The translations under genes were made by a program, and so were the position numbers. 64,000 nt of DNA from Sphingomonas sp. Root241 (lineage in GTDB: Bacteria; Pseudomonadota; Alphaproteobacteria; Sphingomonadales; Sphingomonadaceae): assembly GCF_001428865.1 (NCBI RefSeq), contig NZ_LMIV01000001.1, positions 1,859,997 to 1,923,996 on the forward strand, read 5' to 3'. Positions 56,712 to 64,000 of the stretch are shown piece after piece (position 1 is the stretch's first letter; every line of letters starts with the position of its first letter). The notes below the pieces were generated by a model, which ran no database searches, was not told where the DNA came from, and was given only the letters and a program-made list of their open reading frames with translations.

Positions 56712-56753
56712 CTTCGCACTTGCAACATAACCCGCTGCGCTGCAGAAAGATCG

Positions 56754-56815
56754 GGCCTTTCAGGCATCCTCTCCTAAGACTTTAAACGGCCGTCCCTCGG
56801 GGCGGCCTTTTTTTT
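56754..56815 (+). ncRNA. Candidate small RNA with anti-Shine-Dalgarno motif and strong terminator
   Basis: An intrinsic terminator on the plus strand (GGCCGTCCC-TC-GGGGCGGCC at 56788-56807, then eight T) has no plus-strand gene before it; both flanking genes are on the minus strand. Upstream lie a small hairpin, GCCT-TTC-AGGC (56755-56765), and an unpaired CCTCTCCT (56768-56775) complementary to Shine-Dalgarno sequences. A CACTTGCA box about 30 bp upstream could be part of its promoter; the -10 box is unclear. The size and anti-SD/terminator layout resemble alphaproteobacterial trans-acting sRNAs such as the ar14/suhB group; identity is not claimed. The 5' end is a guess. Confidence 0.45.
56788..56815 (+). 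terminator. Intrinsic terminator, plus strand
   Basis: A 9-bp stem (one T-G pair) with a 2-nt apex is followed by T at 56808-56815. The minus-strand side has no T run, so it does not serve the aldehyde dehydrogenase gene that ends at 56872. Confidence 0.85.
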
Positions 56816-56871
56816 GCGCAGGTGGCACTGCAAAAGGTGTCTCGCTCCCTCCCTGCAAGGGAGGGGAATGC

Positions 56872-58284
56872 TCACCCCTTCATCTGCCGCTTGATCGTGG
56901 CCCAAGTCGCCTTGCCGTACGGCGGTTTCATCCCCGCGAGCTTGGCCACGTCGAGCCGCGCCTGTTTGTAGATGCTCCGCGCATGGCTGAAGGTCCGGAA
57001 ACCCGCTTCGCCGTGATAGGCGCCGGTCCCCGACGGTCCGATCCCGCCGAACGGCAGTTCCTCCTGGCCGACATGGAAGATCACGTCGTCGAGCGTCACG
57101 CCGCCCGAGATCGTGCGATCCAGCACCCTGCGCCGCTCCTCCCCATCGCTGCCGAAATAATAGAGCGCCAGTGGCCGGTCCCGCCGGTTCACTTCGGCGA
57201 TCGCATCGTCGATATGCTTGTAGCTGCGCACTGGCAGCACGGGCCCGAAGATCTCCTCCTGCATCACCGTCATGTCGTCTGTCGCGCCGCGGATGATGTG
57301 GAGCGGCATTTTCCGGCTGTTCGAGCCGGCGAAATCCTCGTTTGCGGGATTGACAGCGATCACCTCCGCCCCCTTGGCGCGGGCGTCTTCGATCCAGTCC
57401 GTCAGCCGGGCATGGTGGCGATCGTTGATCACCGCGGTGTAGTCGGGATTGCCCAGCAGGCTCGGATACATCGCTGAAGCCGCGCGGGTCAGCCCGGCGA
57501 CCACTTCGTCCTCCTTCTCCTCGGGAACCAGCATGTAATCGGGCGCGAGGCAGATCTGGCCGGCGTTGAGCATCTTGCCCATCGCCACCCGCTCGGTGGT
57601 CCGGCCGAGATCCGCCGAGCGACCCACCACCACCGGCGATTTGCCGCCCAGCTCGAGCGTGACGGGCGTCAGATTGTCCGCCGCGGCATGAAGGATGTGC
57701 TTCGCGATCCCCGTCGCACCAGTGAACAACAGATGGTCGAAGGGAAGTTCGGCGAACGCCTTGCCCACCTCCGGCCCACCGCTCACGAACGCCAATTCCT
57801 CCACCGGGAAATAGCGCGGCGCCAACTCCTCGAACAACGCGGCCACGACCGGCGTGAACTCGCTGGTCTTGACCATCGCCCGGTTGCCCGCGGCGAGCAC
57901 GCCGGCGAGTGGGCTCATCACGAGGTTCACCGGGAAATTCCACGGCGCGATGATCCCCACCACGCCCGTGGGCTGATATTCGATCCAGGCCCGCCCGCCG
58001 AGCAGCCCCAGCGGGAACATCGCCGGCTTGCGCTCGCTCCGCGACCAGCGCCCGACATGCTTGAGCGCGTGTTTGAGCGGGGCCACCGAAGCGGCGATAT
58101 CGGTGATCATCGATTGCTCGCGGCTGCGATGCCCGAAATCCTCCGACAGCGCGTCGCAGAAGCGACCGGCATTGTCGGCGATCATCGCGACAGCGCGCTT
58201 GAGTCGATCCTTGCGAATATCGAGCGACACCGGCAGTTCGGCCAAGAACGCGGCGCGCTGGCGGTCGAGCAGGTCGCGCATCAT
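56872..58284 (-). CDS. Aldehyde dehydrogenase (coniferyl-aldehyde dehydrogenase type)
   Basis: 470 residues, NAD(P)-dependent oxidation of an aldehyde. It shows GIIAPWNFPVNLVMSPLAGVLAAGNRAMVKTSEFTP (nucleotide region), LELGGKSPVVV with catalytic Glu, and the catalytic Cys in MLNAGQICLAPDYMLV near residue 240. The ICLAPDYMLV form is typical of the coniferyl-aldehyde type. It ends GKATWATIKRQMKG. The ATGATG start overlaps the end of the prepilin peptidase gene; GGAG lies 5 nt upstream. Confidence 0.93.
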   Translation of the reverse strand: MMRDLLDRQRAAFLAELPVSLDIRKDRLKRAVAMIADNAGRFCDALSEDFGHRSREQSMITDIAASVAPLKHALKHVGRWSRSERKPAMFPLGLLGGRAWIEYQPTGVVGIIAPWNFPVNLVMSPLAGVLAAGNRAMVKTSEFTPVVAALFEELAPRYFPVEELAFVSGGPEVGKAFAELPFDHLLFTGATGIAKHILHAAADNLTPVTLELGGKSPVVVGRSADLGRTTERVAMGKMLNAGQICLAPDYMLVPEEKEDEVVAGLTRAASAMYPSLLGNPDYTAVINDRHHARLTDWIEDARAKGAEVIAVNPANEDFAGSNSRKMPLHIIRGATDDMTVMQEEIFGPVLPVRSYKHIDDAIAEVNRRDRPLALYYFGSDGEERRRVLDRTISGGVTLDDVIFHVGQEELPFGGIGPSGTGAYHGEAGFRTFSHARSIYKQARLDVAKLAGMKPPYGKATWATIKRQMKG

Positions 58285-59090
58285 CGGGTCTCCGGCGGGA
58301 TTTGCGTGATGACGACAATGTCGGCTGGCGTGGGCGCCGGCGTCAATGCCTGGCCGATCCACACCGTGAACGCCGCCGCCGCGAGCATCACGCCGAACGG
58401 CAGGCGATCGGCAGCGGCGACCTTGCGTCCACCCATATAGAGCCCCAGCACCGCCGCCAGCCCGATCAGCGCCGCGGCAAGCAGCACCAGCGGCAGCGCC
58501 TGCCAGCCGAGCCAGCAGCCGATCGCGCCGAACAATTTGGGGTCGCCGCCGCCCAGCCCCTGCCGCCCCCGAATCAGCCGATACCCCGACGCGACCGCGG
58601 CTAGCGCCGCGAATCCCCCGATCCCGCCGATCAGCCGCGCGTCGATTGGGGGCCAAATGCCGAAGAACCCTGCCGCCAGCCCTGCCGCCGCCAGTGCGCC
58701 GGTCAGCAAATTGGGCAGCCAGAATGCAGCGAGGTCGAGAGCCGCCAGCGCCAGAAGCATCCAGCCGAATATTGCCCCGACGACTCCGCCGATCCCGGGG
58801 ACGAGAATGCCGGCGACGATGCCGATCATCATGCCGGCGAGTTCGGTAACCACATGGCTCGGATGGACAGGCGCGCCGCACCCCCGGCACCGTCCGCGCT
58901 GGAGCACGAAACTCGCCACCGGCACCAGCTCGATTCCGCCCAGCGCCCTGCCACATCCGTCACATTCCGATCGCCCGTGCAGCGCGGACCGGCCTTTCGG
59001 CCAGCGGATTGCTACCGTCGCGATGAAGCTGCCGAAGACGAGCCCCAGCACGCCGAGCAACACCGGCCACAGCCAGAGGTCAGTCGGCAT
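58281..59090 (-). CDS. Prepilin peptidase (A24, PilD/GspO-like)
   Basis: 269 residues, polytopic. The cytoplasmic zinc-type loop has two CxxC pairs (ECDGCGRAL and RCRGCGAPV). The aspartyl sites are in LDLAAFWLPN and GGGDPKLFGAIG, the second matching GxGDxKL. It would cleave and N-methylate type IV pilin or type II secretion pseudopilins; those genes are not in the window. It overlaps both neighbours (ALDH downstream, small membrane gene upstream). Confidence 0.9.
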   Translation of the reverse strand: MPTDLWLWPVLLGVLGLVFGSFIATVAIRWPKGRSALHGRSECDGCGRALGGIELVPVASFVLQRGRCRGCGAPVHPSHVVTELAGMMIGIVAGILVPGIGGVVGAIFGWMLLALAALDLAAFWLPNLLTGALAAAGLAAGFFGIWPPIDARLIGGIGGFAALAAVASGYRLIRGRQGLGGGDPKLFGAIGCWLGWQALPLVLLAAALIGLAAVLGLYMGGRKVAAADRLPFGVMLAAAAFTVWIGQALTPAPTPADIVVITQIPPETR

Positions 59091-59340
59091 CGCGCGGCGG
59101 CCGCTTGCGGATCAGATAGCGATAGACGCCGAACACGTTGATGCAGAACAATACGAGGTTCTGCGTCCACAGCGGCTCGTCGTCGGAGAGAAAGGCGCCG
59201 CTGATCCAGCAGATGCTGGAAACGACGAACAGCGCAAAGCCCCAGCCGGTCACACGCCGGCCGAGATCGAGCGACACCATGAAACAGGCGATGATGCCGC
59301 TGATCGAGGCTGCCCATTTGAGGATGTCGACGAGCGTCAT
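59080..59340 (-). CDS. Small conserved-looking membrane protein
   Basis: 86 residues with three hydrophobic segments (KWAASISGIIACFMVSL, WGFALFVVSSICWISGAFL, LVLFCINVFGVYRYLI). It ends in KRPPRDAD. I recognise no family with confidence. The Met at 59340 is preferred over 59367 because the extra residues are charged and no Shine-Dalgarno is seen there. The stop overlaps the prepilin peptidase start by 11 nt. Confidence 0.7.
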   Translation of the reverse strand: MTLVDILKWAASISGIIACFMVSLDLGRRVTGWGFALFVVSSICWISGAFLSDDEPLWTQNLVLFCINVFGVYRYLIRKRPPRDAD

Positions 59341-59426
59341 GTGGGAACTCCCTTGGCGCGCGGGCACGGCTTTTGCAAACCGCCCCGGGGATGACTAGAT
59401 CGCCCCCAACAAACGAGAGGAAAACA

Positions 59427-60614
59427 ATGTCCGCCGACGATATCGTCATCGCCTCCTATGCCCGCACGCCCATGGGCAGCTTCCAGGGCTGCCTGACCGA
59501 CGCCAGCGCGACCGATCTCGGCGCCACCGCGGTGGGCGCGGCAGTCGAACGCGCGGGGCTGAAGGGGGACGCGATCGAGCGGATCTACATGGGCTGCGTG
59601 CTCCCCGCCGGTCTTGGCCAGGCCCCGGCGCGTCAGGCCGCGCTGAATGCCGGCCTTCCGCATCACATCGAGGCGACCACGATCAACAAGATGTGCGGAT
59701 CCGGGATGCAGGCGGCGATCATGGCGGCCGATGCGCTCGCCGCGGGATCGGTCGACCTGCTCGTCGCCGGCGGCATGGAGAGCATGACCAATTCGCCCTA
59801 TCTCTCGCTGCGCCACCGCGCCGGCGCGCGGATCGGGCACGACGTGCTCAAGGACCATATGTATCTCGATGGACTCGAGGACGCCTATGAGCCCGGCCGC
59901 CTGATGGGCAGCTTCGCCGAGGAGACTGCGCAGGAATATCAATTCACCCGCCAGGCGCAGGACGAATTCGCGATAGCCTCGCTCCAGCGCGCGCAGAAGG
60001 CGCAGCAATCGGGGGCGTTCGACCGTGAGATAGTCCCCGTCGAGGTAAAGGGCCGCAAGGGCGTCACTACGATCACGTTCGACGAGCAGCCGGCGAAGGG
60101 CGACCTCGCCAAGATCCCGACGCTCAAGCCCGCTTTCTCGAAGGACGGCACGATCACCGCCGCCAATGCTTCATCGATCTCGGACGGCGCGGCGGCGCTG
60201 GTGATGACGCGGCTGAGCATCGCCGACCGGCTCGGGCTGAACCCCGTAGCGCGTGTCATCGCCCACGCCGCGCACGCGCATGCCCCTGCCCGCTTCACCA
60301 CTGCGCCCGTGTTCGCGATGCGCAAGGCGCTGGAGAAAGCGGGATGGCAGATCGGCGATGTCGACCTGTTCGAAGTCAACGAGGCGTTTGCCTGCGTCGC
60401 GATGATTGCGATGCACGATCTCGGCATCGGCCACGACGTGCTCAACGTCCATGGCGGCGCCTGCGCGCTGGGCCATCCGATCGGCGCCAGCGGCGCACGC
60501 GTCCTGACCACTTTGCTCTCCGCGCTCGAAACCAACGGCCAGAAGCGCGGCCTCGCCTCTCTCTGCATAGGCGGCGGTGAGGCAACTGCGATGGCCGTGG
60601 AGCTGCTCAACTAA
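59427..60614 (+). CDS. Acetyl-CoA C-acetyltransferase (thiolase)
   Basis: 395 residues. The nucleophilic Cys is in INKMCGSGMQAAIMAADAL near residue 90; His in NVNEAFA-type FEVNEAFACVAM and the second Cys in NVHGGACALGHPIGASGARVL. Joins or cleaves acetoacetyl-CoA, usable in leucine and fatty-acid breakdown or polyhydroxybutyrate synthesis. The Met at 59427 (MSADDIVIASYARTPMG) has GAGAGGA upstream. Confidence 0.94.
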   Translation: MSADDIVIASYARTPMGSFQGCLTDASATDLGATAVGAAVERAGLKGDAIERIYMGCVLPAGLGQAPARQAALNAGLPHHIEATTINKMCGSGMQAAIMAADALAAGSVDLLVAGGMESMTNSPYLSLRHRAGARIGHDVLKDHMYLDGLEDAYEPGRLMGSFAEETAQEYQFTRQAQDEFAIASLQRAQKAQQSGAFDREIVPVEVKGRKGVTTITFDEQPAKGDLAKIPTLKPAFSKDGTITAANASSISDGAAALVMTRLSIADRLGLNPVARVIAHAAHAHAPARFTTAPVFAMRKALEKAGWQIGDVDLFEVNEAFACVAMIAMHDLGIGHDVLNVHGGACALGHPIGASGARVLTTLLSALETNGQKRGLASLCIGGGEATAMAVELLN

Positions 60615-60646
60615 TCGTCATCCGGCGTCCGCCGGGGCGCAGGATA

Positions 60647-61123
60647 CTAGCGCAGCACTTCCCCGGGCTCGACACCCCAGATGTGCGACTGTTCGATATA
60701 GCCCGTGCGCCCGCCGACATCGAAGCGGCACCAATTGTCGGTGCATTTGCTGATCGCCCCGACCACGCCCGGTTCGGCTCGCCAGTTGATATGCGCATCG
60801 AGCTGGGGCGCGGAGCGCAGTTCGGTCACGCCGCCCACCACGATCGCAGTGCGCTTCTCGTCGAGGAAGTTGCGCAGCATCCAGCCCTGGGTGCCGCCCG
60901 GATCCTCGACCTTGCGCCACTCGCCATAGACGTCGAGCACCTTCAGCGGGAGATCGCGGCGTTTGTAGAGCCAGATTGCCGGGTAGTTGCGGCCCGGGCC
61001 GCTGCGCAGGTGCGCCTTGTCGACTTCGATCGACACCCAATAAGGCGGCTTGCGCTGCGCCGCGACGGGCACCGCCAGCCCCAGCGCCACGATGCTCAGC
61101 ACCAGCCAGGTTGCAAGCCGCAT
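60647..61123 (-). CDS. Secreted protein with bacterial SH3 domains
   Basis: 158 residues. Signal peptide MRLATWLVLSIVALGLAVPVAAQ, then two SH3b-like units: VDKAHLRSGPGRNYPAIWLYKRRDLPLKVLDVYGEWRKVEDPGGTQGWMLRNFL and TELRSAPQLDAHINWRAEPGVVGAISKCTDNWCRFDVGGRTGYIEQSHIWG. Such proteins usually bind the cell wall or act in the periplasm; no enzyme domain is present. GGGGG lies 6 nt before the ATG at 61123. Confidence 0.87.
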   Translation of the reverse strand: MRLATWLVLSIVALGLAVPVAAQRKPPYWVSIEVDKAHLRSGPGRNYPAIWLYKRRDLPLKVLDVYGEWRKVEDPGGTQGWMLRNFLDEKRTAIVVGGVTELRSAPQLDAHINWRAEPGVVGAISKCTDNWCRFDVGGRTGYIEQSHIWGVEPGEVLR

Positions 61124-61216
61124 TCGATCCCCCTTCATACTGTTCCCTGATAGTGCGAGCGCATGCCGCGCTTCAACCCGTTGACTGGCGCCTCGGCACC
61201 GGCCAATCCGCCCTGA

Positions 61217-62215
61217 ATGGCACAGCCCGCGCGCCCCTCCCGTCCCCGGGTGACCGTCACCCGCGCATTGCCGCGGGCGATCGAGACGCGCATGGCGGAG
61301 CTGTTCGACGCCGTGCTCAACGCCGATGACCGTCCGATGGACCGCGCCACGCTGGCCGCGGCAATGGCCGATGGCGATGTCTTCGTGCCCACCGTGACCG
61401 ACCGGATCGACGCGGGACTGATCGCCGCCGCCCCCGATCGTCTCCGCCTGATCGCCAATTACGGCGCCGGATTCGGCCATATCGACCTGAAGGCGGCGCG
61501 CGAGCGTGGCATCACCGTCACCAATACCCCCGGCGTGCTGACCGAAGACACCGCCGACATGGCGATGGCACTGATCCTCGCCGCGCCGCGCCGTCTGATC
61601 GAGGGCGACAAGCTCGTCCGCTCGGGCGAATGGACCGGCTGGCGCCCCACCGGCATGCGCGGCCACCGCATCGGGGGCAAGAAGCTCGGCATCCTCGGCA
61701 TGGGCCGGATCGGCCAGGCAGTGGCGCAGCGCGCCCGCGCCTTTGGGCTGCAGATCCATTATCACAACCGCCACCGCATCCCCGAAGTCGCCGAAGCTCA
61801 GCTCGGCGCGACCTGGCACGCCGATCTCGACGCGATGCTCGCCGCGGTCGACATCCTGACCATCCACACGCCGCACACCGAGAATACCGGCGGGCTGATC
61901 GATGCGCGCCGGCTCGACCTGCTCGGACCCCAGGGCTGGCTGATCAATACCGCGCGCGGCGAGATCGTCGATCCCGAGGCGCTGGTGACGGCGCTGATCG
62001 AGGGCCGCATCGCCGGCGCCGGGCTCGACGTCTATGTGAACGAACCCGCGGTCGATCCACGGCTGATCGCGCTCGACAATGTCGTGCTGCTCCCCCATCT
62101 CGGCTCCGCGACCTTCGAGGGCCGCGAGGCGATGGGACTCAAGGTCATCGCCAACATCCGCTCCTGGGTCGACGGCCATCGCCCGCCCGATCAGATCCTC
62201 GACGGCTGGCTCTAG
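61217..62215 (+). CDS. D-isomer 2-hydroxyacid dehydrogenase (glyoxylate/hydroxypyruvate reductase-like)
   Basis: 332 residues. NAD(P)-binding LGILGMGRIGQAVAQRARAFGLQIHYHNR near residue 155; catalytic Arg in NTARGEIVDPEAL, Glu in LDVYVNEPAVDP and His in LLPHLGSAT. The best fit is glyoxylate reductase, with hydroxypyruvate or other 2-keto acids possible. A link to malate synthase G, 5 kb away, through glyoxylate is possible but not shown. Confidence 0.9.
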   Translation: MAQPARPSRPRVTVTRALPRAIETRMAELFDAVLNADDRPMDRATLAAAMADGDVFVPTVTDRIDAGLIAAAPDRLRLIANYGAGFGHIDLKAARERGITVTNTPGVLTEDTADMAMALILAAPRRLIEGDKLVRSGEWTGWRPTGMRGHRIGGKKLGILGMGRIGQAVAQRARAFGLQIHYHNRHRIPEVAEAQLGATWHADLDAMLAAVDILTIHTPHTENTGGLIDARRLDLLGPQGWLINTARGEIVDPEALVTALIEGRIAGAGLDVYVNEPAVDPRLIALDNVVLLPHLGSATFEGREAMGLKVIANIRSWVDGHRPPDQILDGWL

Positions 62216-62268
62216 CCGCCGGAACTCCTTGCTTCTGAAGCGGTTCTCCGCCGCAAAGGAGGCCTACA

Positions 62269-62700
62269 ATGAAGAAATACAGCTATGCGTGGATCACGCT
62301 CGGCTTCTTCCTCGTGTCGTTTGCGCTCCATTGGCTCTTCGGCTGGAAGGCTTTCGTCGAAGAAGCCCGCGAGCATGGCCAGATCGCCGAGACGTCGAGC
62401 TATCTGAACGAGATGCTGCGCGACACCTTCGAGAACTGGCAGTCCGAATTCCTCCAGTTGCTCTGGCAAGTCGTGGGCCTCGCTTATTTCCTCTATATCG
62501 GCTCGCCTTCGTCCAAGGAGAATGACGACCGGATGGAGGCGAAGATCGATTCACTGCTCCGCCTCCACGCCGGAGTCGACCGCGGCCAGGAAATCATCGA
62601 CGAGCTCGACGATCGCTATCTGCGCACCCACGGCCACGCCAAGCCGCACGCACACGCCGCGGATCCGGTGGTTGGCGGGGGCGATGAGGACGCGGCTTGA
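62269..62700 (+). CDS. DUF6766-like membrane protein
   Basis: 143 residues beginning MKKYSYAWITLGFFLVSFALHWLFGWKAFVEEAREHG, with a second membrane segment (LLQLLWQVVGLAYFLYIG) and a cytoplasmic His/charged tail (THGHAKPHAHAADP). The pattern YSYAW.T..FF..S...HW.FGW..F...Q..H matches a small conserved family with no known role. AGGAGG lies 6 nt before the ATG. Confidence 0.78.
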   Translation: MKKYSYAWITLGFFLVSFALHWLFGWKAFVEEAREHGQIAETSSYLNEMLRDTFENWQSEFLQLLWQVVGLAYFLYIGSPSSKENDDRMEAKIDSLLRLHAGVDRGQEIIDELDDRYLRTHGHAKPHAHAADPVVGGGDEDAA

Positions 62701-62706
62701 GCGTGG

Positions 62707-63402
62707 TCAGAGGCCGCGAAGCCACTCCGTGATCATCGCCTTGCCGGCGGCCACCGCCGCGCTGCCGTGCGTCTCGTGTTCGCCGCGCAGGCGCTCGGGC
62801 GAAGTGCCCGCCTCGGCGATGAAGTCCGGGCCGTTTTCGATCCACGCCTCGAAGCGTGGGTCTTCGCCCATCTCGGCATGGAACTGGAGCGCCAGCAATT
62901 CGGGGCCGCGGCGGAAGGCCTGATGGGCATATGACGGCGTCGAGGCAAGAAGCTCGACGTCGTCCGGCAAATCGAAGGTGTCGCCGTGCCAATGCAGCAT
63001 CGGCACCTCGGCGACGTGACGGAGCGGCGAATCCGCCCCCGGATCGTTGAGCGTCACCGGTGCGAAGCCGATCTCCTTCACCGGACCCGGCCGCACTTCC
63101 GCGCCCATCGCCGCCGCGATCATCTGCGCGCCGAGACACACGCCGAGCGTCGGCAGCCCGCTCGCGATTCGCTCGGCAAGCCGCTCGAGTTCGTGCGCGA
63201 TCCACGGATGCGCCTCGCGCTCATAGACCCCCATCGGCCCGCCCATCATCAGCAGCAGGTCGGGCGCGTCGAAATCGAGGCTGGAAAAGCCCGGATCGGT
63301 GACATCGACGCGATCGAGGACATAGCCCGCAGCCTCGATCGGCTCGCGGAACCCGGCGATGCCCTCATATGGGGTGTGGCGGACGATGAGACCGGTCTTC
63401 AT
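62707..63402 (-). CDS. Class I glutamine amidotransferase-like protein
   Basis: 231 residues. Nucleophile motif LGVCLGAQMIAAAMG near residue 90 and His-Glu in LALQFHAEMGEDP near 175 complete the Cys-His-Glu triad. MMGGPMGVYE matches stand-alone GMP-synthase-like amidotransferases. The substrate is unknown; no synthetase partner is adjacent. Confidence 0.88.
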   Translation of the reverse strand: MKTGLIVRHTPYEGIAGFREPIEAAGYVLDRVDVTDPGFSSLDFDAPDLLLMMGGPMGVYEREAHPWIAHELERLAERIASGLPTLGVCLGAQMIAAAMGAEVRPGPVKEIGFAPVTLNDPGADSPLRHVAEVPMLHWHGDTFDLPDDVELLASTPSYAHQAFRRGPELLALQFHAEMGEDPRFEAWIENGPDFIAEAGTSPERLRGEHETHGSAAVAAGKAMITEWLRGL

Positions 63403-63496
63403 GCCGCCAGCCTAGCCGGGCGGGCGCTGACCGCGACCTCAGCTTTTCTTGGCAGTGCGCAAGCCGACCCATTCCGGCAGACGAGCGGCACCGCGG

Positions 63497-63919
63497 CTAC
63501 GATCTCTTCGCCGCACACAGCACCCGCAACTTGTCGGGCGCGGCGGCAAGAAGAGCGCGATTATAGCTAGTCCCATAGGCGTCCTGTCGGTCGCTGCATG
63601 CGTCACGCGGCAACCTATCACAGCATACGGCGCGAAGGGGCGGGATCGGAGGAAATTGCTTCGCGACCATTGTCGTGTTGTAGGCGCACCCGATTCCGAG
63701 CGCCTCCAGCTTTGGCGAAAACCCGTCAACGGTGTGGAAATAGAGCGAGTAGTCACCGCGTGCCGCAGCGGCCTTCGCAGCCCACTCCGGTGGCTGCGCC
63801 AAGCCGTTCATACATTGTGCACGCCGTAACGCGGCGATCTGCTCGGGGGTCAGCGTGGGCTGTCCCGACCCGCATCCGCAAGCCGCGAGGCTGAGGATCG
63901 TTGCGACTATCGTCCGCAT
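63497..63919 (-). CDS. Putative lipoprotein of unknown function
   Basis: 140 residues. The signal peptide MRTIVATILSLAACGCG ends in a lipobox (LAAC). The mature part has Cys at several sites (QCMNG, IGCAYN, VCCDRL, DACSDRQ) and ends RVLCAAKRS. I recognise no domain. It is on the same strand as, and 13 nt downstream of, the gene cut by the right edge, so probably in one operon. Confidence 0.65.
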   Translation of the reverse strand: MRTIVATILSLAACGCGSGQPTLTPEQIAALRRAQCMNGLAQPPEWAAKAAAARGDYSLYFHTVDGFSPKLEALGIGCAYNTTMVAKQFPPIPPLRAVCCDRLPRDACSDRQDAYGTSYNRALLAAAPDKLRVLCAAKRS

Positions 63920-63932
63920 TCGCCCCCTTGCA

Positions 63933-64000
63933 TCAATCTCCGGTCAGAATCCGGTCGACGAGCTGCTTCACGGTCGGCACGAAGCCGTTCGAATAGAAGG
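63933..64000 (-). CDS. C-terminal end of an unidentified gene cut by the window edge
   Basis: Only 21 residues and the stop are visible: FYSNGFVPTVKQLVDRILTGD in the minus-strand frame ending at 63933. The frame fits a coding 3' end, and it ends just before the lipoprotein start. No family can be assigned from this length. Confidence 0.5.
   Translation of the reverse strand, partial: FYSNGFVPTVKQLVDRILTGD

Overview
The window is a 64 kb piece of a high-GC alphaproteobacterial chromosome. Gene content and style point to the order Sphingomonadales (Sphingomonas or a close relative): a secA-argJ neighbourhood, an NTF2/leucine-catabolism block, tamA-tamB, a lipoprotein of the CC0125/CC1285 type, several TonB-linked proteins, and abundant short palindromic intergenic repeats. 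I see no phage, transposase, CRISPR or plasmid functions. It reads as ordinary core chromosome plus a few variable genes.

Layout. 1-3.4 kb: a c-di-GMP type regulator cut by the left edge, then moaA and nadK. 3.5 kb: tRNA-Asn. 3.7-7.4 kb: a PAP2-family membrane phosphatase, a KTSC protein, an adenine deaminase plus phosphoribosyltransferase pair for purine salvage, and a lipoprotein. 7.6-13.2 kb: secA, a TonB-C protein, argJ and a GFA protein. 13.2-16.1 kb: a TonB-dependent receptor divergent from a membrane LytTR regulator. 16.1-27.7 kb: a complete assimilatory nitrate cluster on the minus strand. 27.7-31.2 kb: an MHS-type transporter and an FAD/NAD(P)-binding protein. 31.3-34.2 kb: tyrosine breakdown (hppD, hmgA). 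34.3-44.8 kb: leucine/isovalerate breakdown (ivd, mccB, mccA) with unusual passenger genes. 44.8-47.5 kb: two flavin oxidoreductases. 47.6-54 kb: tamB and tamA. 54-56.6 kb: malate synthase G and a MarR regulator. 56.7-64 kb: an sRNA candidate, aldehyde dehydrogenase, prepilin peptidase, thiolase and assorted small genes.

How genes work together. In the nitrate cluster NarK-type MFS and an outer-membrane channel bring nitrate in, NasA reduces it to nitrite, and NirBD reduces nitrite to ammonium. CobA supplies the siroheme precursor for NirB, and MobA supplies the guanylated molybdenum cofactor for NasA. NasS (nitrate sensor) and NasT (ANTAR antiterminator) are encoded in the same cluster. The most interesting signal in the window is that both structural transcription units (narK-porin and nirBD) begin with a leader that I can fold by eye into a two-hairpin ANTAR target. 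In each, the second hairpin overlaps the 5' arm of an intrinsic terminator. The two leaders share the same fine architecture although their sequences differ, and the nirB leader also shows that the longest nirB reading frame starts too early.

Other points worth a look: a compact sRNA candidate with an anti-Shine-Dalgarno motif (about 56754-56815); a direct-repeat/palindrome site between the LytTR regulator and the TonB receptor; sharp operator-like palindromes before the Baeyer-Villiger-like monooxygenase and hppD; a mccA gene with a low-GC interior; a tandem pair of secreted NTF2-like genes plus a DUF3088 gene translationally coupled inside the mcc operon; and at least three families of palindromic repeats, some of which supply stop codons or terminators. 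All function calls are from reading the translated sequence; no database search was run.
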